A stretch of 64,000 nt of DNA, taken from positions 248,001 through 312,000 of the forward strand of contig NZ_SRSO01000001.1 of NCBI RefSeq assembly GCF_004791695.1. The letters are read 5' to 3'. This document shows positions 30,114 to 38,072 of the stretch, piece by piece (the first letter of the stretch is position 1; each line of letters starts with the position of its first letter). Below the pieces are notes generated by a model that ran no database searches, had not been told where the DNA came from, and was given only the letters and a program-made list of their open reading frames with translations. A program made the translations under genes and the position numbers. Origin of the DNA: Flavivirga rizhaonensis (lineage in GTDB: Bacteria; Bacteroidota; Bacteroidia; Flavobacteriales; Flavobacteriaceae).

Positions 30114-30153
30114 AAGCCCAAGTTTTGTACAATATTATACTACTTGGGCTTTT
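30114..30153 (+). terminator. Intrinsic terminator or attenuator after susD
   Basis: Perfect 10-bp arms AAGCCCAAGT and ACTTGGGCTT enclose an 18-nt loop and run into TTTT. It lies 34 bp after the SusD stop and 65 bp before the sulfatase start, so it separates the transporter genes from the enzyme genes of the same locus. Confidence 0.7.
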
Positions 30154-30217
30154 AATAAAACTAGCTTATTATCTTTATATTTTTAGTAAAATTGCTGTTA
30201 TAATTTCATTAAATAAT

Positions 30218-31702
30218 ATGTATAAATTTTTATTTCTACTTCTAATATTCATTTCTAGTGATTGTTTAAGTAAAATCGATACCAAACCAGTTTTAAAAAA
30301 ACCTAATGTTCTTTTTATTAGTATAGATGACCTACGTCCAGAATTGGGATGCTATGGTAAAGATTATATACATTCACCTAATATAGATAAGTTGGCATCC
30401 AGCGGAATTATCTTTAAAAATCACTTTGTACAAGTTCCTACATGTGGTGCATCTAGATTTAGCATGTTAACTGGTATGCTTCCCCTGAATAGAAATCATC
30501 TAAAAAACGATGCCTTTGAAAATTATACTTCTACCCAACCCTTAACCGATCAGCCAGAAACATTTATACATCATTTAAAAAATAATGGATATTATACGGT
30601 AGGAATCGGCAAGATAAGTCACTCTGCTGATGGCCTAGTTTATGGATATGAAGAAAAACCTTCAACCCAAAAAGAATTGCCTTATAGTTGGAATGAGTTA
30701 GTTTTTGATAGTGGCAAATGGAAAACAGGATGGAATGCCTTTTTTGGATATGCTAACGGAGAAAATAGACAAAGTATGAATCGTCAGGTTAAACCTTATG
30801 AAATAGGAAATGTTGACGATGAGAGTTATCCAGATGGTCTAACGGCTAAACTTGCCATCGATAAATTAAATGAGTTGGCAAACAAAGACACTCCTTTTTT
30901 CTTAGGTGTTGGTTTTTTTAAACCTCATTTACCATTTAATGCCCCAAAAAAATATTGGGATTTATATGAGGAAGATAAAATCGCAATAGCGCCATATCCT
31001 GATTTACCTAAAAACATAAACCAATCAAGTTTACACAATAGTGGTGAGTTTAACGGATATTTGTTAGGTGAGGAAAAAGCTAAATTAGATAAGCCTTTAT
31101 CAGATTCGTATGCTAGAAAAATAAAGCATGCATATTTTGCTAGTGTTAGCTATGTTGATGCTCAGGTAGGAAAAGTACTTGAAAAATTAGATGAGCTGGG
31201 TTTGTCTGAGAGCACAATTGTTGTAATTTGGGGCGATCATGGTTGGCATTTAGGAGATAATCGAACTTGGGGAAAACATACATTATTTGAGCGTTCTCTT
31301 AAAAGCACCCTCATCATAAAAGCACCACAAGTTTCTTCTAAAGGTAAAACCGCAAATCAGATTGTAAGTTCTACTGACCTATATCCTACTTTAATGGAAT
31401 TGTGTAATGTGAATATGCCTCATAAAACCGATGGTAACAGTTTGGTGAAAATTATAAAAAAACCTAAAATAATCCAAAGTAAAAATGTTAGTTATGGCTA
31501 CTATAAAAATGGAATATCGTTAAGAACAGAACAGTATCGAATGACAAAATACTTTAGGAAGAGTCAACCTACTATAGAATTATTTGACCTCCTTAAAGAT
31601 CCATACGAAACAACTAATATTGCTAATGAAAACCCAGAGATTATTTCTAGTTTAATGCCCATTTTGGATAAGGGAAACACTGGATTATATAACCATAATT
31701 AA
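30218..31702 (+). CDS. Sulfatase, S1 family, iduronate-2-sulfatase-like
   Basis: I choose the ATG at 30218, which gives a signal peptide (MYKFLFLLLIFISSDCLS); the frame extends up to 30125 but with a hydrophobic stretch crossing the terminator hairpin. The 494-residue protein has the metal-binding ISIDDLRPELGCYG, the formylglycine motif CGASR (Cys about residue 76, Cys-type), FLGVGFFKPHLPFNAP and WGDHGWHLGDNRTWGKHTLFE. These are marks of iduronate-2-sulfatase-like S1 sulfatases. It removes sulfate from a sugar in the periplasm or at the surface and needs an anaerobic or aerobic formylglycine maturase encoded elsewhere. It is the only enzyme in the locus with a clear polysaccharide-related reaction. 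Confidence 0.93.
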   Translation: MYKFLFLLLIFISSDCLSKIDTKPVLKKPNVLFISIDDLRPELGCYGKDYIHSPNIDKLASSGIIFKNHFVQVPTCGASRFSMLTGMLPLNRNHLKNDAFENYTSTQPLTDQPETFIHHLKNNGYYTVGIGKISHSADGLVYGYEEKPSTQKELPYSWNELVFDSGKWKTGWNAFFGYANGENRQSMNRQVKPYEIGNVDDESYPDGLTAKLAIDKLNELANKDTPFFLGVGFFKPHLPFNAPKKYWDLYEEDKIAIAPYPDLPKNINQSSLHNSGEFNGYLLGEEKAKLDKPLSDSYARKIKHAYFASVSYVDAQVGKVLEKLDELGLSESTIVVIWGDHGWHLGDNRTWGKHTLFERSLKSTLIIKAPQVSSKGKTANQIVSSTDLYPTLMELCNVNMPHKTDGNSLVKIIKKPKIIQSKNVSYGYYKNGISLRTEQYRMTKYFRKSQPTIELFDLLKDPYETTNIANENPEIISSLMPILDKGNTGLYNHN

Positions 31703-31732
31703 TTTAATAAGAAACCACTATATTATAAACAA

Positions 31733-32533
31733 ATGAAGAAAACGATTCTATTTATTTTCTGTCTAGTTTTGGCAGTCAATCTACAAGCAAATAATACAGG
31801 AGGCAATGATCCAATACTAGTAGTAAAGAAAAAACGTATATTGATATTTACGAAGAATGGCTTATCATTAAAAGGGAAAAAAGGCTATGTCCATAAAAAC
31901 ATTCCTAATAGTATAAAAGCTTTAAAAGAAATTTGTAAAGCAGAAAAAATTGATACTGACACAAGTGAAGATGCTTCGCTTTTTACAAAGGCAACTTTGG
32001 CAAAATACGATGCTATTATTTTTTCTAATGCCAATAATGAGGTATTTGATACAGAAGATCAAAAAGTAGCCTTTCAAAACTACATCAAAGGTGGTGGAGG
32101 ATTTTTGGCTATTCATTCCTCAAATGCCGTAGAAAGAGATTGGCCTTGGTATTGGGCGCTGGTCGGTGGCAAATTTATTCGCCATGCACCTCATCAGGAA
32201 TTTGATGTGGTTGTAATTGATAAAAATCATCCTTCAACCGATTTTTTGGATAAAGTATGGAAAGTTGTTGATGAATGCTATTATTCAAACAATTTGAATC
32301 CTGATATAAATATATTGCTCGCCGCTGATTTAAAAACGGTTGAGGATAAAAAAAAGGTAGAATACCCAAATAATATTTTTGGTAATTATTTTCCGCTGTG
32401 TTGGTCACATGAATTTGAAGGAGCCAGACAATGGTACACGGCTTTAGGCCATGATGCCGAAACCTATGACGATCCCACCTTTAGAAAACATTTAAGAGGT
32501 GGTATTTTATGGGTTTTGAAAATCGAAGAATAA
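31733..32533 (+). CDS. Secreted ThuA-domain protein
   Basis: This 266-residue protein has a signal peptide (MKKTILFIFCLVLAVNLQA). The ThuA fold is recognised by DAIIFSNANNEVF, GGGGFLAIHSSNAV, PWYWALVGGKF and the late ALGHDAETYDDP plus FRKHLRGGILWVL. ThuA-like proteins are linked to oxidative sugar metabolism, including 3-keto-disaccharides, together with Gfo/Idh/MocA dehydrogenases; the biochemical role of most members is unproven. Here it lies 30 bp after the sulfatase and 73 bp before the first oxidoreductase, which repeats that association. Confidence 0.88.
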   Translation: MKKTILFIFCLVLAVNLQANNTGGNDPILVVKKKRILIFTKNGLSLKGKKGYVHKNIPNSIKALKEICKAEKIDTDTSEDASLFTKATLAKYDAIIFSNANNEVFDTEDQKVAFQNYIKGGGGFLAIHSSNAVERDWPWYWALVGGKFIRHAPHQEFDVVVIDKNHPSTDFLDKVWKVVDECYYSNNLNPDINILLAADLKTVEDKKKVEYPNNIFGNYFPLCWSHEFEGARQWYTALGHDAETYDDPTFRKHLRGGILWVLKIEE

Positions 32534-32606
32534 CCGTTTAAAATTTCAATCATAATTATCAATAGTAACTCGCAAATCGAACCTCATAAATCTTAAATCA
32601 AACAAG

Positions 32607-33989
32607 ATGAAAAGAAGAAACTTTATCAAAAAAACATCGGCAGCTAGTGCTGCAACATTTTTAGTTCCTACCATTTTACCTTCTGGAATATTTGGAAAAA
32701 CGACGGCTAATAAAAAAATAAACATTGGGCAAATAGGTTGTGGTCGTATTGCTCGTAGTCATGATATGCCTGGTGTTATGCAATATGACAATGCTCGTCT
32801 TATCGCAGTTAGTGATGTAGACAGTAACCGTATGAAAGATGCTAAAAAATTAGTTGAAACCTATTACAGTAAAAAAACGGGTAGGAATAAGACGGTAGAT
32901 GTAAAAATGTATGGTGACTATAAGGATATGTTGAAGAATAAGGACATTGATGCTGTTGTCATTAGCACACCAGATCATTGGCATTCACAACCTGCCATAG
33001 AAGCCGCTTTGGCAGGAAAAGATGTTTATTTGCAAAAGCCTACTTCATTAACGGTAGAAGAAGGGCGAATTTTAAGCGATATCATTCTGAAAAAAGGCAC
33101 TATCTTACAAGTTGGTACGCAACAACGCTCCATGGCCCAATTTAGGATTGCTGCCGAATTAGTTAGAAATGGAAGAATTGGTAAATTGCATACTGTAAAA
33201 ATCGGATTGCCTGGTGATCCGTCGGGTCCAGAAGCTCCTAAAATGCCAGTACCATCAAATTTGAATTATGATATGTGGTTAGGTCAAACCCCCTTGATGG
33301 ATTATACTGAAATTGGTGTGCATCCGCAACAAGGTTATAGCCGACCTGGTTGGTTAAGATTAGAGCAATTTGGTGCAGGCATGATTAGCGGATGGGGTCA
33401 ACATCATTACGATTCTGCCGCTTGGGGTATGGATACCGAATTAACAGGTCCTGTTTCTGTGCAAGCCATAGCGGAGTTCCCAAAATCAGGATTTTGGAAT
33501 GTTCATGGTGATTTTACGTCAAAAGCAGAATATGAAAACGGCATAACTATGTACACTAGTAGTGGAGGTTACACCAACGGTATTAAATATATAGGTACTG
33601 ATGGTTGGATATTTGTTTCAAGAGGAGCTTATACAGCTTCAGCTTCTGACCCAGTGGCGGCAGCCAAAAGTTCAAAAGCATTAGATGCCAGCGATCCAAA
33701 AATATTGGCTTCTGTTATAGGATCTGATGAAATACATTTGTATAAAAGCGACGAACAGCATGGTAACTGGTTAGATTGCATAGAAAGCAGAAAGCCTCCG
33801 ATATCTCCCGTTGAAATGGGGCACAGGGCTTGTTCTATTTGTTTAATTACACATATTTCCATGAAATTAGAAAGAAAGTTAAATTGGAATCCTAAAACAG
33901 AAAAATTTATTAATGATGAAGAAGCAAACAGCATGTTAACACGATCACAAAGAAGTCCTTACGGCGTAAATTATATAAAAGGTTTATAA
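32607..33989 (+). CDS. Tat-exported Gfo/Idh/MocA family oxidoreductase
   Basis: This 460-residue protein begins with a twin-arginine signal (MKRRNFIKKTSAASAATFLV), so it is folded with its nicotinamide cofactor before export. The Rossmann motif is INIGQIGCGRIARSHD and the usual EKP catalytic motif appears as LQKPTSLTVEEG. The C-terminal alpha/beta domain has MISGWGQHHYDSAAWGMD. Family members oxidise or reduce sugar hydroxyls, often at C3, using NAD(P); some keep the cofactor tightly bound. It is followed by a second oxidoreductase after 3 bp. Confidence 0.92.
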   Translation: MKRRNFIKKTSAASAATFLVPTILPSGIFGKTTANKKINIGQIGCGRIARSHDMPGVMQYDNARLIAVSDVDSNRMKDAKKLVETYYSKKTGRNKTVDVKMYGDYKDMLKNKDIDAVVISTPDHWHSQPAIEAALAGKDVYLQKPTSLTVEEGRILSDIILKKGTILQVGTQQRSMAQFRIAAELVRNGRIGKLHTVKIGLPGDPSGPEAPKMPVPSNLNYDMWLGQTPLMDYTEIGVHPQQGYSRPGWLRLEQFGAGMISGWGQHHYDSAAWGMDTELTGPVSVQAIAEFPKSGFWNVHGDFTSKAEYENGITMYTSSGGYTNGIKYIGTDGWIFVSRGAYTASASDPVAAAKSSKALDASDPKILASVIGSDEIHLYKSDEQHGNWLDCIESRKPPISPVEMGHRACSICLITHISMKLERKLNWNPKTEKFINDEEANSMLTRSQRSPYGVNYIKGL

Positions 33990-33992
33990 TCA

Positions 33993-35408
33993 ATGAAGAA
34001 TTTTAAATATAGTTTAATTTTAAGTTTGTTATTTCTCGCATGTAATAAAAAAGGTGCAAAACAATCTGATATGGATCTTAAAGTAGATAGTTTGCAAACT
34101 AATAAGAAAATTACCTTAATTACCCTAGATCCAGGGCATTTTCATGCTGCTCTGGTTCAAAAATCTATGTATAATCAGGTTAATGATACGGTTTATGTTT
34201 ATGCTCCTGCTGGGGATGATATTAAGAATCATTTAAAATTAATTGACGGTTTTAACAGTCGAGAAAAAAATCCCACAAATTGGACAGAACAGGTCTATAG
34301 TGGCGATGATTTTCTGCAAAAAATGATTGTTGATCATAAGGGAAACGTTATGGTGGTCTCAGGTAAAAATAATCGTAAGATAGATTATATCAAGGCAGCT
34401 ATTGATGCAGGAATTAATGTTTATGGAGACAAACCTTTAGTAATAAACCCAGAAGGGTTTTTAGCTTTAGAAGAAGCCTTTAAAACAGCTGAATCTAAAA
34501 ATCTATTGATTTATGACGTAATGACCGAACGATTTGAAATTACTACCATCCTGCAAAGAGAACTTTCAATGATTCCCGAGATTTTTGGGACTTTAATTGA
34601 GGGTACACCACAAAAGCCGGCTATTACCAAAGAAAGTGTACATCATTTTTCCAAAAATGTTGCTGGAAAGCCATTGACAAGGCCCACTTGGTTTTTTGAT
34701 ACTAAACAACGTGGTGAAGGTTTAAATGATGTTTCAACACATTTAGTAGATCTAATTCAATGGGAGGCTTTCCCAAATCAAACCTTAAAAAAATCTGATT
34801 TAGAAATATTGGATGCCAAACGTTGGGCTACTACTTTAGATAAAGAAATGTTTGAAAAAGTTACAGGGGCAACCACTTTTCCTGACTTTTTAAAGAAAGA
34901 TGTGGTTGGTGATCAGCTTAAAATTTATTGCAATGGTTCTATTCTTTATAAAATTAAAGGAAAGGTAGCCAAAACTTCTGTTATTTGGAATTTTGAAGCT
35001 CCTGAAGGTACAGGAGATACGCACTATAGTATAATGAGAGGCACACTTTCCAATTTAATTATTAAACAAGGGAAAAAAGAAAATTTTAAACCACAACTTT
35101 ATATTAAACTAAAGAATAAAACAGATAAAATTAATCTTCAGAAACAATTAAACAAAGCATTATCGGTTACTTTGGCAGATAAATATCAAGGACTAGAATT
35201 AAAATCTGTTGATGAGCTAACTTATGCTGTTATAATACCTGAAAAATATAAAATCGGACACGAGGCACATTTTGGGCAAGTAACAAAGAACTTTTTAGAA
35301 TATTTAGAATCCAATACTATGCCTGAGTGGGAAGTTCCCAATATGATCGTAAAATATTATACTACAACCGAAGCTATCCAATTTGTAAACAAAAAAAATA
35401 GTATATGA
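33993..35408 (+). CDS. Lipoprotein oxidoreductase, Gfo/Idh/MocA-related (putative oxidoreductase C-terminal family)
   Basis: This 471-residue protein has a lipoprotein signal ending LLFLACNKKG (Cys about residue 17). The N-terminal Rossmann-like region starts ITLITLDPGHFHAALVQ, where the glycine-rich GxGxxG motif is replaced by DPGHFHAA. The EKP-like motif is present as YGDKPLVINPEG. The C-terminal half matches proteins annotated with a putative oxidoreductase C-terminal domain. It is encoded 3 bp after the Tat-exported oxidoreductase, so both act outside the cytoplasm and may form a complex or act in sequence. Loss of the classical dinucleotide motif makes normal NAD binding doubtful. Confidence 0.82.
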   Translation: MKNFKYSLILSLLFLACNKKGAKQSDMDLKVDSLQTNKKITLITLDPGHFHAALVQKSMYNQVNDTVYVYAPAGDDIKNHLKLIDGFNSREKNPTNWTEQVYSGDDFLQKMIVDHKGNVMVVSGKNNRKIDYIKAAIDAGINVYGDKPLVINPEGFLALEEAFKTAESKNLLIYDVMTERFEITTILQRELSMIPEIFGTLIEGTPQKPAITKESVHHFSKNVAGKPLTRPTWFFDTKQRGEGLNDVSTHLVDLIQWEAFPNQTLKKSDLEILDAKRWATTLDKEMFEKVTGATTFPDFLKKDVVGDQLKIYCNGSILYKIKGKVAKTSVIWNFEAPEGTGDTHYSIMRGTLSNLIIKQGKKENFKPQLYIKLKNKTDKINLQKQLNKALSVTLADKYQGLELKSVDELTYAVIIPEKYKIGHEAHFGQVTKNFLEYLESNTMPEWEVPNMIVKYYTTTEAIQFVNKKNSI

Positions 35409-35455
35409 ATAACGAATAATATAGTATCAAAGATAAAGTAGCAGTTATTTATATG

Positions 35456-35521
35456 TTTCTCAATTACTTCGCTTACCTGTCCATCAGGTGGGCGGATTTT
35501 CAGTACAGGTAGTTAGTGTTT
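35456..35521. repeat. REP-like palindromic repeat remnant
   Basis: The stretch contains the small hairpin ACCTGTCCATCAGGT followed by GGGCGG and a second CAGGTAG. It is GC-richer than its surroundings and sits between two convergent gene ends, as dispersed Flavobacteriaceae repeats often do. Only one copy is visible in this window, so the repeat nature is inferred. Confidence 0.4.
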
Positions 35522-35560
35522 AGGTAGCCTCTTTATTTTTTACTCTAAACTCTAAAAATA

Positions 35561-36679
35561 CTATTCTATAGTGGAATTTGTTACCGCAATAGGCGTATCT
35601 GCATGCATTGAAATACTTGGAAAAGCGGGATACCAAGACCCTCCAATATTATTTTGTATGATGGAATTGTCTATAATGATATTTCCAGAATGGTCATTGC
35701 TAACAAAGAAAATAGAGGAACCAAAGGCGTTGACTTCGTTTTCTTCAATGCGAGTACCAAATACTCTTAAAGTCATAGTATTTCCATCATTGTAAATAGC
35801 GCCACCGCTGCCACCTCCGGGAGTGCCTGCTTGTGCTGGGTTTCCGCCATTACCAATAGCTCTGTTATGAGAAAAAAGGCTATTTATAACCGTCCAGGAT
35901 ACACCTATGCTGCTTATACCACCACCATTAGCACCAACATTCCCATACCCCTCAGCACCACCAAAAGTAGTATTTACAATATAGACTGGTTGATCATTGT
36001 ATTGACTAAAAACCCGAATAGCTCCACCACCAACATCTGGTCCTTCGCTGGCACATATATTATTAAAAAAACGTGAGTTTACTACTTTAAATCGTCCGCC
36101 ACGAACCCATATAGCACCACCTCCAGTATACTCGGTTTCAGATGTAGAATTTCCATCAGCAAAAGTAATATTCTGTACGGTAAGTCTTGGATGATCTTGA
36201 TTTTGACAATGATCTGTTGTCCATACCTGATCCAGATCGCAAGTATTCATATATAAAATACGTGTGCTTCCATTGCCGCTTAAAGTAATTAATCCCCCTC
36301 CATCAATAATAACATCAGGATTCACATTATTAAATACTTTGGCAGGTTTATCCATTACTATTGTGTGTGGGTTAGGTCCACAATCAAAAACTATTTTACC
36401 TCCCTGTGCTACAGCATTTACAACGGCTTCGCAAGTACAGCTTTCTGGAGTACCATCACCAACAACAACATCAGGATTTGAAATATCTTCTAAGCCAGCT
36501 TCTGTAGGAATTGATGAATTACCATTAGGATTACCTGCTGCAGGACCATTTTCTGGGTTTTCAAGGGGGTTGTGAATCGAATTTGAAGAATCATTATTCT
36601 CCTTAGAACAATTGGAAAAAGTAAAAACCAGAGCTATAATAAATATACTCTTAATGATTAGGTAGGTTAAGTTTTTCAT
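35561..36679 (-). CDS. Parallel beta-helix lipoprotein (polymorphic outer membrane protein/choice-of-anchor Q-like)
   Basis: This 372-residue protein has a lipobox (FTFSNCSKE, Cys 24) and a low-complexity linker rich in Asn, Pro and Gly to about residue 60. The rest consists of beta-helix rungs with many G-G-A-I motifs (TGGGAIWVRGGRFKVVNS, VGGGAIRVFSQ, GGSGGAIYNDG), as in Chlamydia-like polymorphic outer membrane proteins. It has a pair of cysteines in CTCEAVV and CGPNP. It is probably surface-exposed and binds glycans or mediates adhesion; no polysaccharide-lyase active site is obvious. It is divergent from the T9SS/barrel/tail-spike-like gene set at 36913. Confidence 0.75.
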   Translation of the reverse strand: MKNLTYLIIKSIFIIALVFTFSNCSKENNDSSNSIHNPLENPENGPAAGNPNGNSSIPTEAGLEDISNPDVVVGDGTPESCTCEAVVNAVAQGGKIVFDCGPNPHTIVMDKPAKVFNNVNPDVIIDGGGLITLSGNGSTRILYMNTCDLDQVWTTDHCQNQDHPRLTVQNITFADGNSTSETEYTGGGAIWVRGGRFKVVNSRFFNNICASEGPDVGGGAIRVFSQYNDQPVYIVNTTFGGAEGYGNVGANGGGISSIGVSWTVINSLFSHNRAIGNGGNPAQAGTPGGGSGGAIYNDGNTMTLRVFGTRIEENEVNAFGSSIFFVSNDHSGNIIIDNSIIQNNIGGSWYPAFPSISMHADTPIAVTNSTIE

Positions 36680-36912
36680 TAGATAAGTGTGTTAAAAACA
36701 TATATACGTTATTAGTGCTATCCTTAGATGCTATTTTTTAACCTTTTGTTTTTGTTTTCTATTAGATAGTTTGCTGTTTTTTAGATTAGTTACGTCATGT
36801 GTGTAAGAATTTTGAGGCATAAAATATTTTTAGTCAAAAAAATGTGCACATTGAAGTATTTATTTGTTTCATAATTAGTTACAAATTAGATTAGCCCCGC
36901 TAACCACATTAT

Positions 36913-37410
36913 ATGATAAAAAATTATATTTTTTTCATTGCTTTTGTATTTGCTTTTTATTTTGGTAATGCCCAAATGCTACGAAAGCAAACTTTGGCGA
37001 GCCAGGGGTCTTCACATGTAGTTTACACAAATAATAAAAGCTATTATATTATTGAAAGTATAGGACAAGCTAGTATTATTAATACTTATGAAGCTAATAA
37101 TTATTCTCTAAGACAGGGGTATTTGCAACCTGTTTCTGCTTCTATAGTTGTTAATGGTTTTAATGCAGATTTTAAAGCAGTTATTTTTCCGAATCCATTT
37201 TCTTCAGAGGTTCAAATTAAATTTAAAGAACCTGTTATAGATATATTACAAGTTACGGTTAGAGATGTTCTAGGTAGAATTGTTTTAAACCAAAGGTATA
37301 ACCCAATGCAATCAATTGTTTTGAATTTAGATCATTTAAATATAGGTAGTTATTCGGTTCATGTAAGCATGCGATCTAAATTACTAAAATCAAAAATTAT
37401 TAAGCGTTAA
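36913..37410 (+). CDS. Small secreted protein with type A T9SS sorting domain
   Basis: This 165-residue protein has a signal peptide (MIKNYIFFIAFVFAFYFGNA) and ends with a type A type-IX-secretion sorting domain: VIFPNPFSSEVQIKF at about 95, then VRDVLGRIVLNQRY and LNIGSYSVHV. Between them lie only ~70 residues (LASQGSSHVVYTNNKSYYII, then SIGQASI and LRQGYLQP), a pattern common in Flavobacteriaceae proteins that precede surface barrels. It is exported through the outer membrane by T9SS. The next gene starts 1 bp after its stop, so the three genes to 40052 form one operon. Confidence 0.85.
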   Translation: MIKNYIFFIAFVFAFYFGNAQMLRKQTLASQGSSHVVYTNNKSYYIIESIGQASIINTYEANNYSLRQGYLQPVSASIVVNGFNADFKAVIFPNPFSSEVQIKFKEPVIDILQVTVRDVLGRIVLNQRYNPMQSIVLNLDHLNIGSYSVHVSMRSKLLKSKIIKR

Positions 37411-37411
37411 T

Positions 37412-38059
37412 ATGCAGAGACAATTATTAATTAGCCTCATTTTTATATCAACAAGTATTTTAGGGTTCAGCCAGCAACTATATGTGGAATATGGCACTAC
37501 TGTTTCATCTTTCGATTATAAAAATTCGCAAGGTGAGTCTTTAGATAATCTTTTATCTCAATCTAAATCCTATATAGGTATGGGATATAGAGACAATATT
37601 AATAGTGCAAAAACATTGTTTTTGTCTATAGGAGCTTCGTATTCTAGCTATGGTGCCATAGGAAGTGATAATAGGTTGGATAATTATTTTGAGTGGGATG
37701 TTAGTTATTTAGGAATTAAAGCAGGTTTAGATCTACATATGTTTCAACTACGAGATTTCTCGTTCTATTTAAAGGGGGCCATAGCTTCAGAGTTTTTAAT
37801 CAGAGGAAATCAAACCATAAACAATCAAGTGTATAATTTAGTTGGTGAAGATGAATTTAATAACAATATATTTTTTATTAAAGGTGGCTTTGGGGTACAG
37901 TATCCTATTTCTAATAATACTGCCATTTTTGCTAATTATACTTACGGAAAAACGGTATTGCTCAATAGCGGTATTAGCGCAGAAAAATTAAACTTAAATG
38001 CACACCAATTTGGAATTGGATTTATTATAAATCTGCCAAACTGCAATTGTGATTTTTAA
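37412..38059 (+). CDS. Outer membrane beta-barrel protein
   Basis: This 215-residue protein has a signal peptide (MQRQLLISLIFISTSILGFS) and alternating hydrophobic-aromatic beta strands with glycine turns (FLSIGASYSSYGAIG, YLGIKAGLDLHMF, FIKGGFGVQYPI, HQFGIGFIINL), as expected for an 8- to 10-stranded OmpA/OmpW-like barrel. It ends with an unusual CNCDF tail carrying two cysteines. It is the middle gene of a three-gene set with a T9SS-sorted protein and a tail-spike-like protein and could be their outer membrane anchor. Confidence 0.78.
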   Translation: MQRQLLISLIFISTSILGFSQQLYVEYGTTVSSFDYKNSQGESLDNLLSQSKSYIGMGYRDNINSAKTLFLSIGASYSSYGAIGSDNRLDNYFEWDVSYLGIKAGLDLHMFQLRDFSFYLKGAIASEFLIRGNQTINNQVYNLVGEDEFNNNIFFIKGGFGVQYPISNNTAIFANYTYGKTVLLNSGISAEKLNLNAHQFGIGFIINLPNCNCDF

Positions 38060-38072
38060 ATATAATGAACTT

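Noticed and set aside
35571..36575. Three plus-strand frames of 74-103 codons
   Set aside because: They are antisense to the repetitive beta-helix gene; glycine- and asparagine-rich codons yield open complementary frames.
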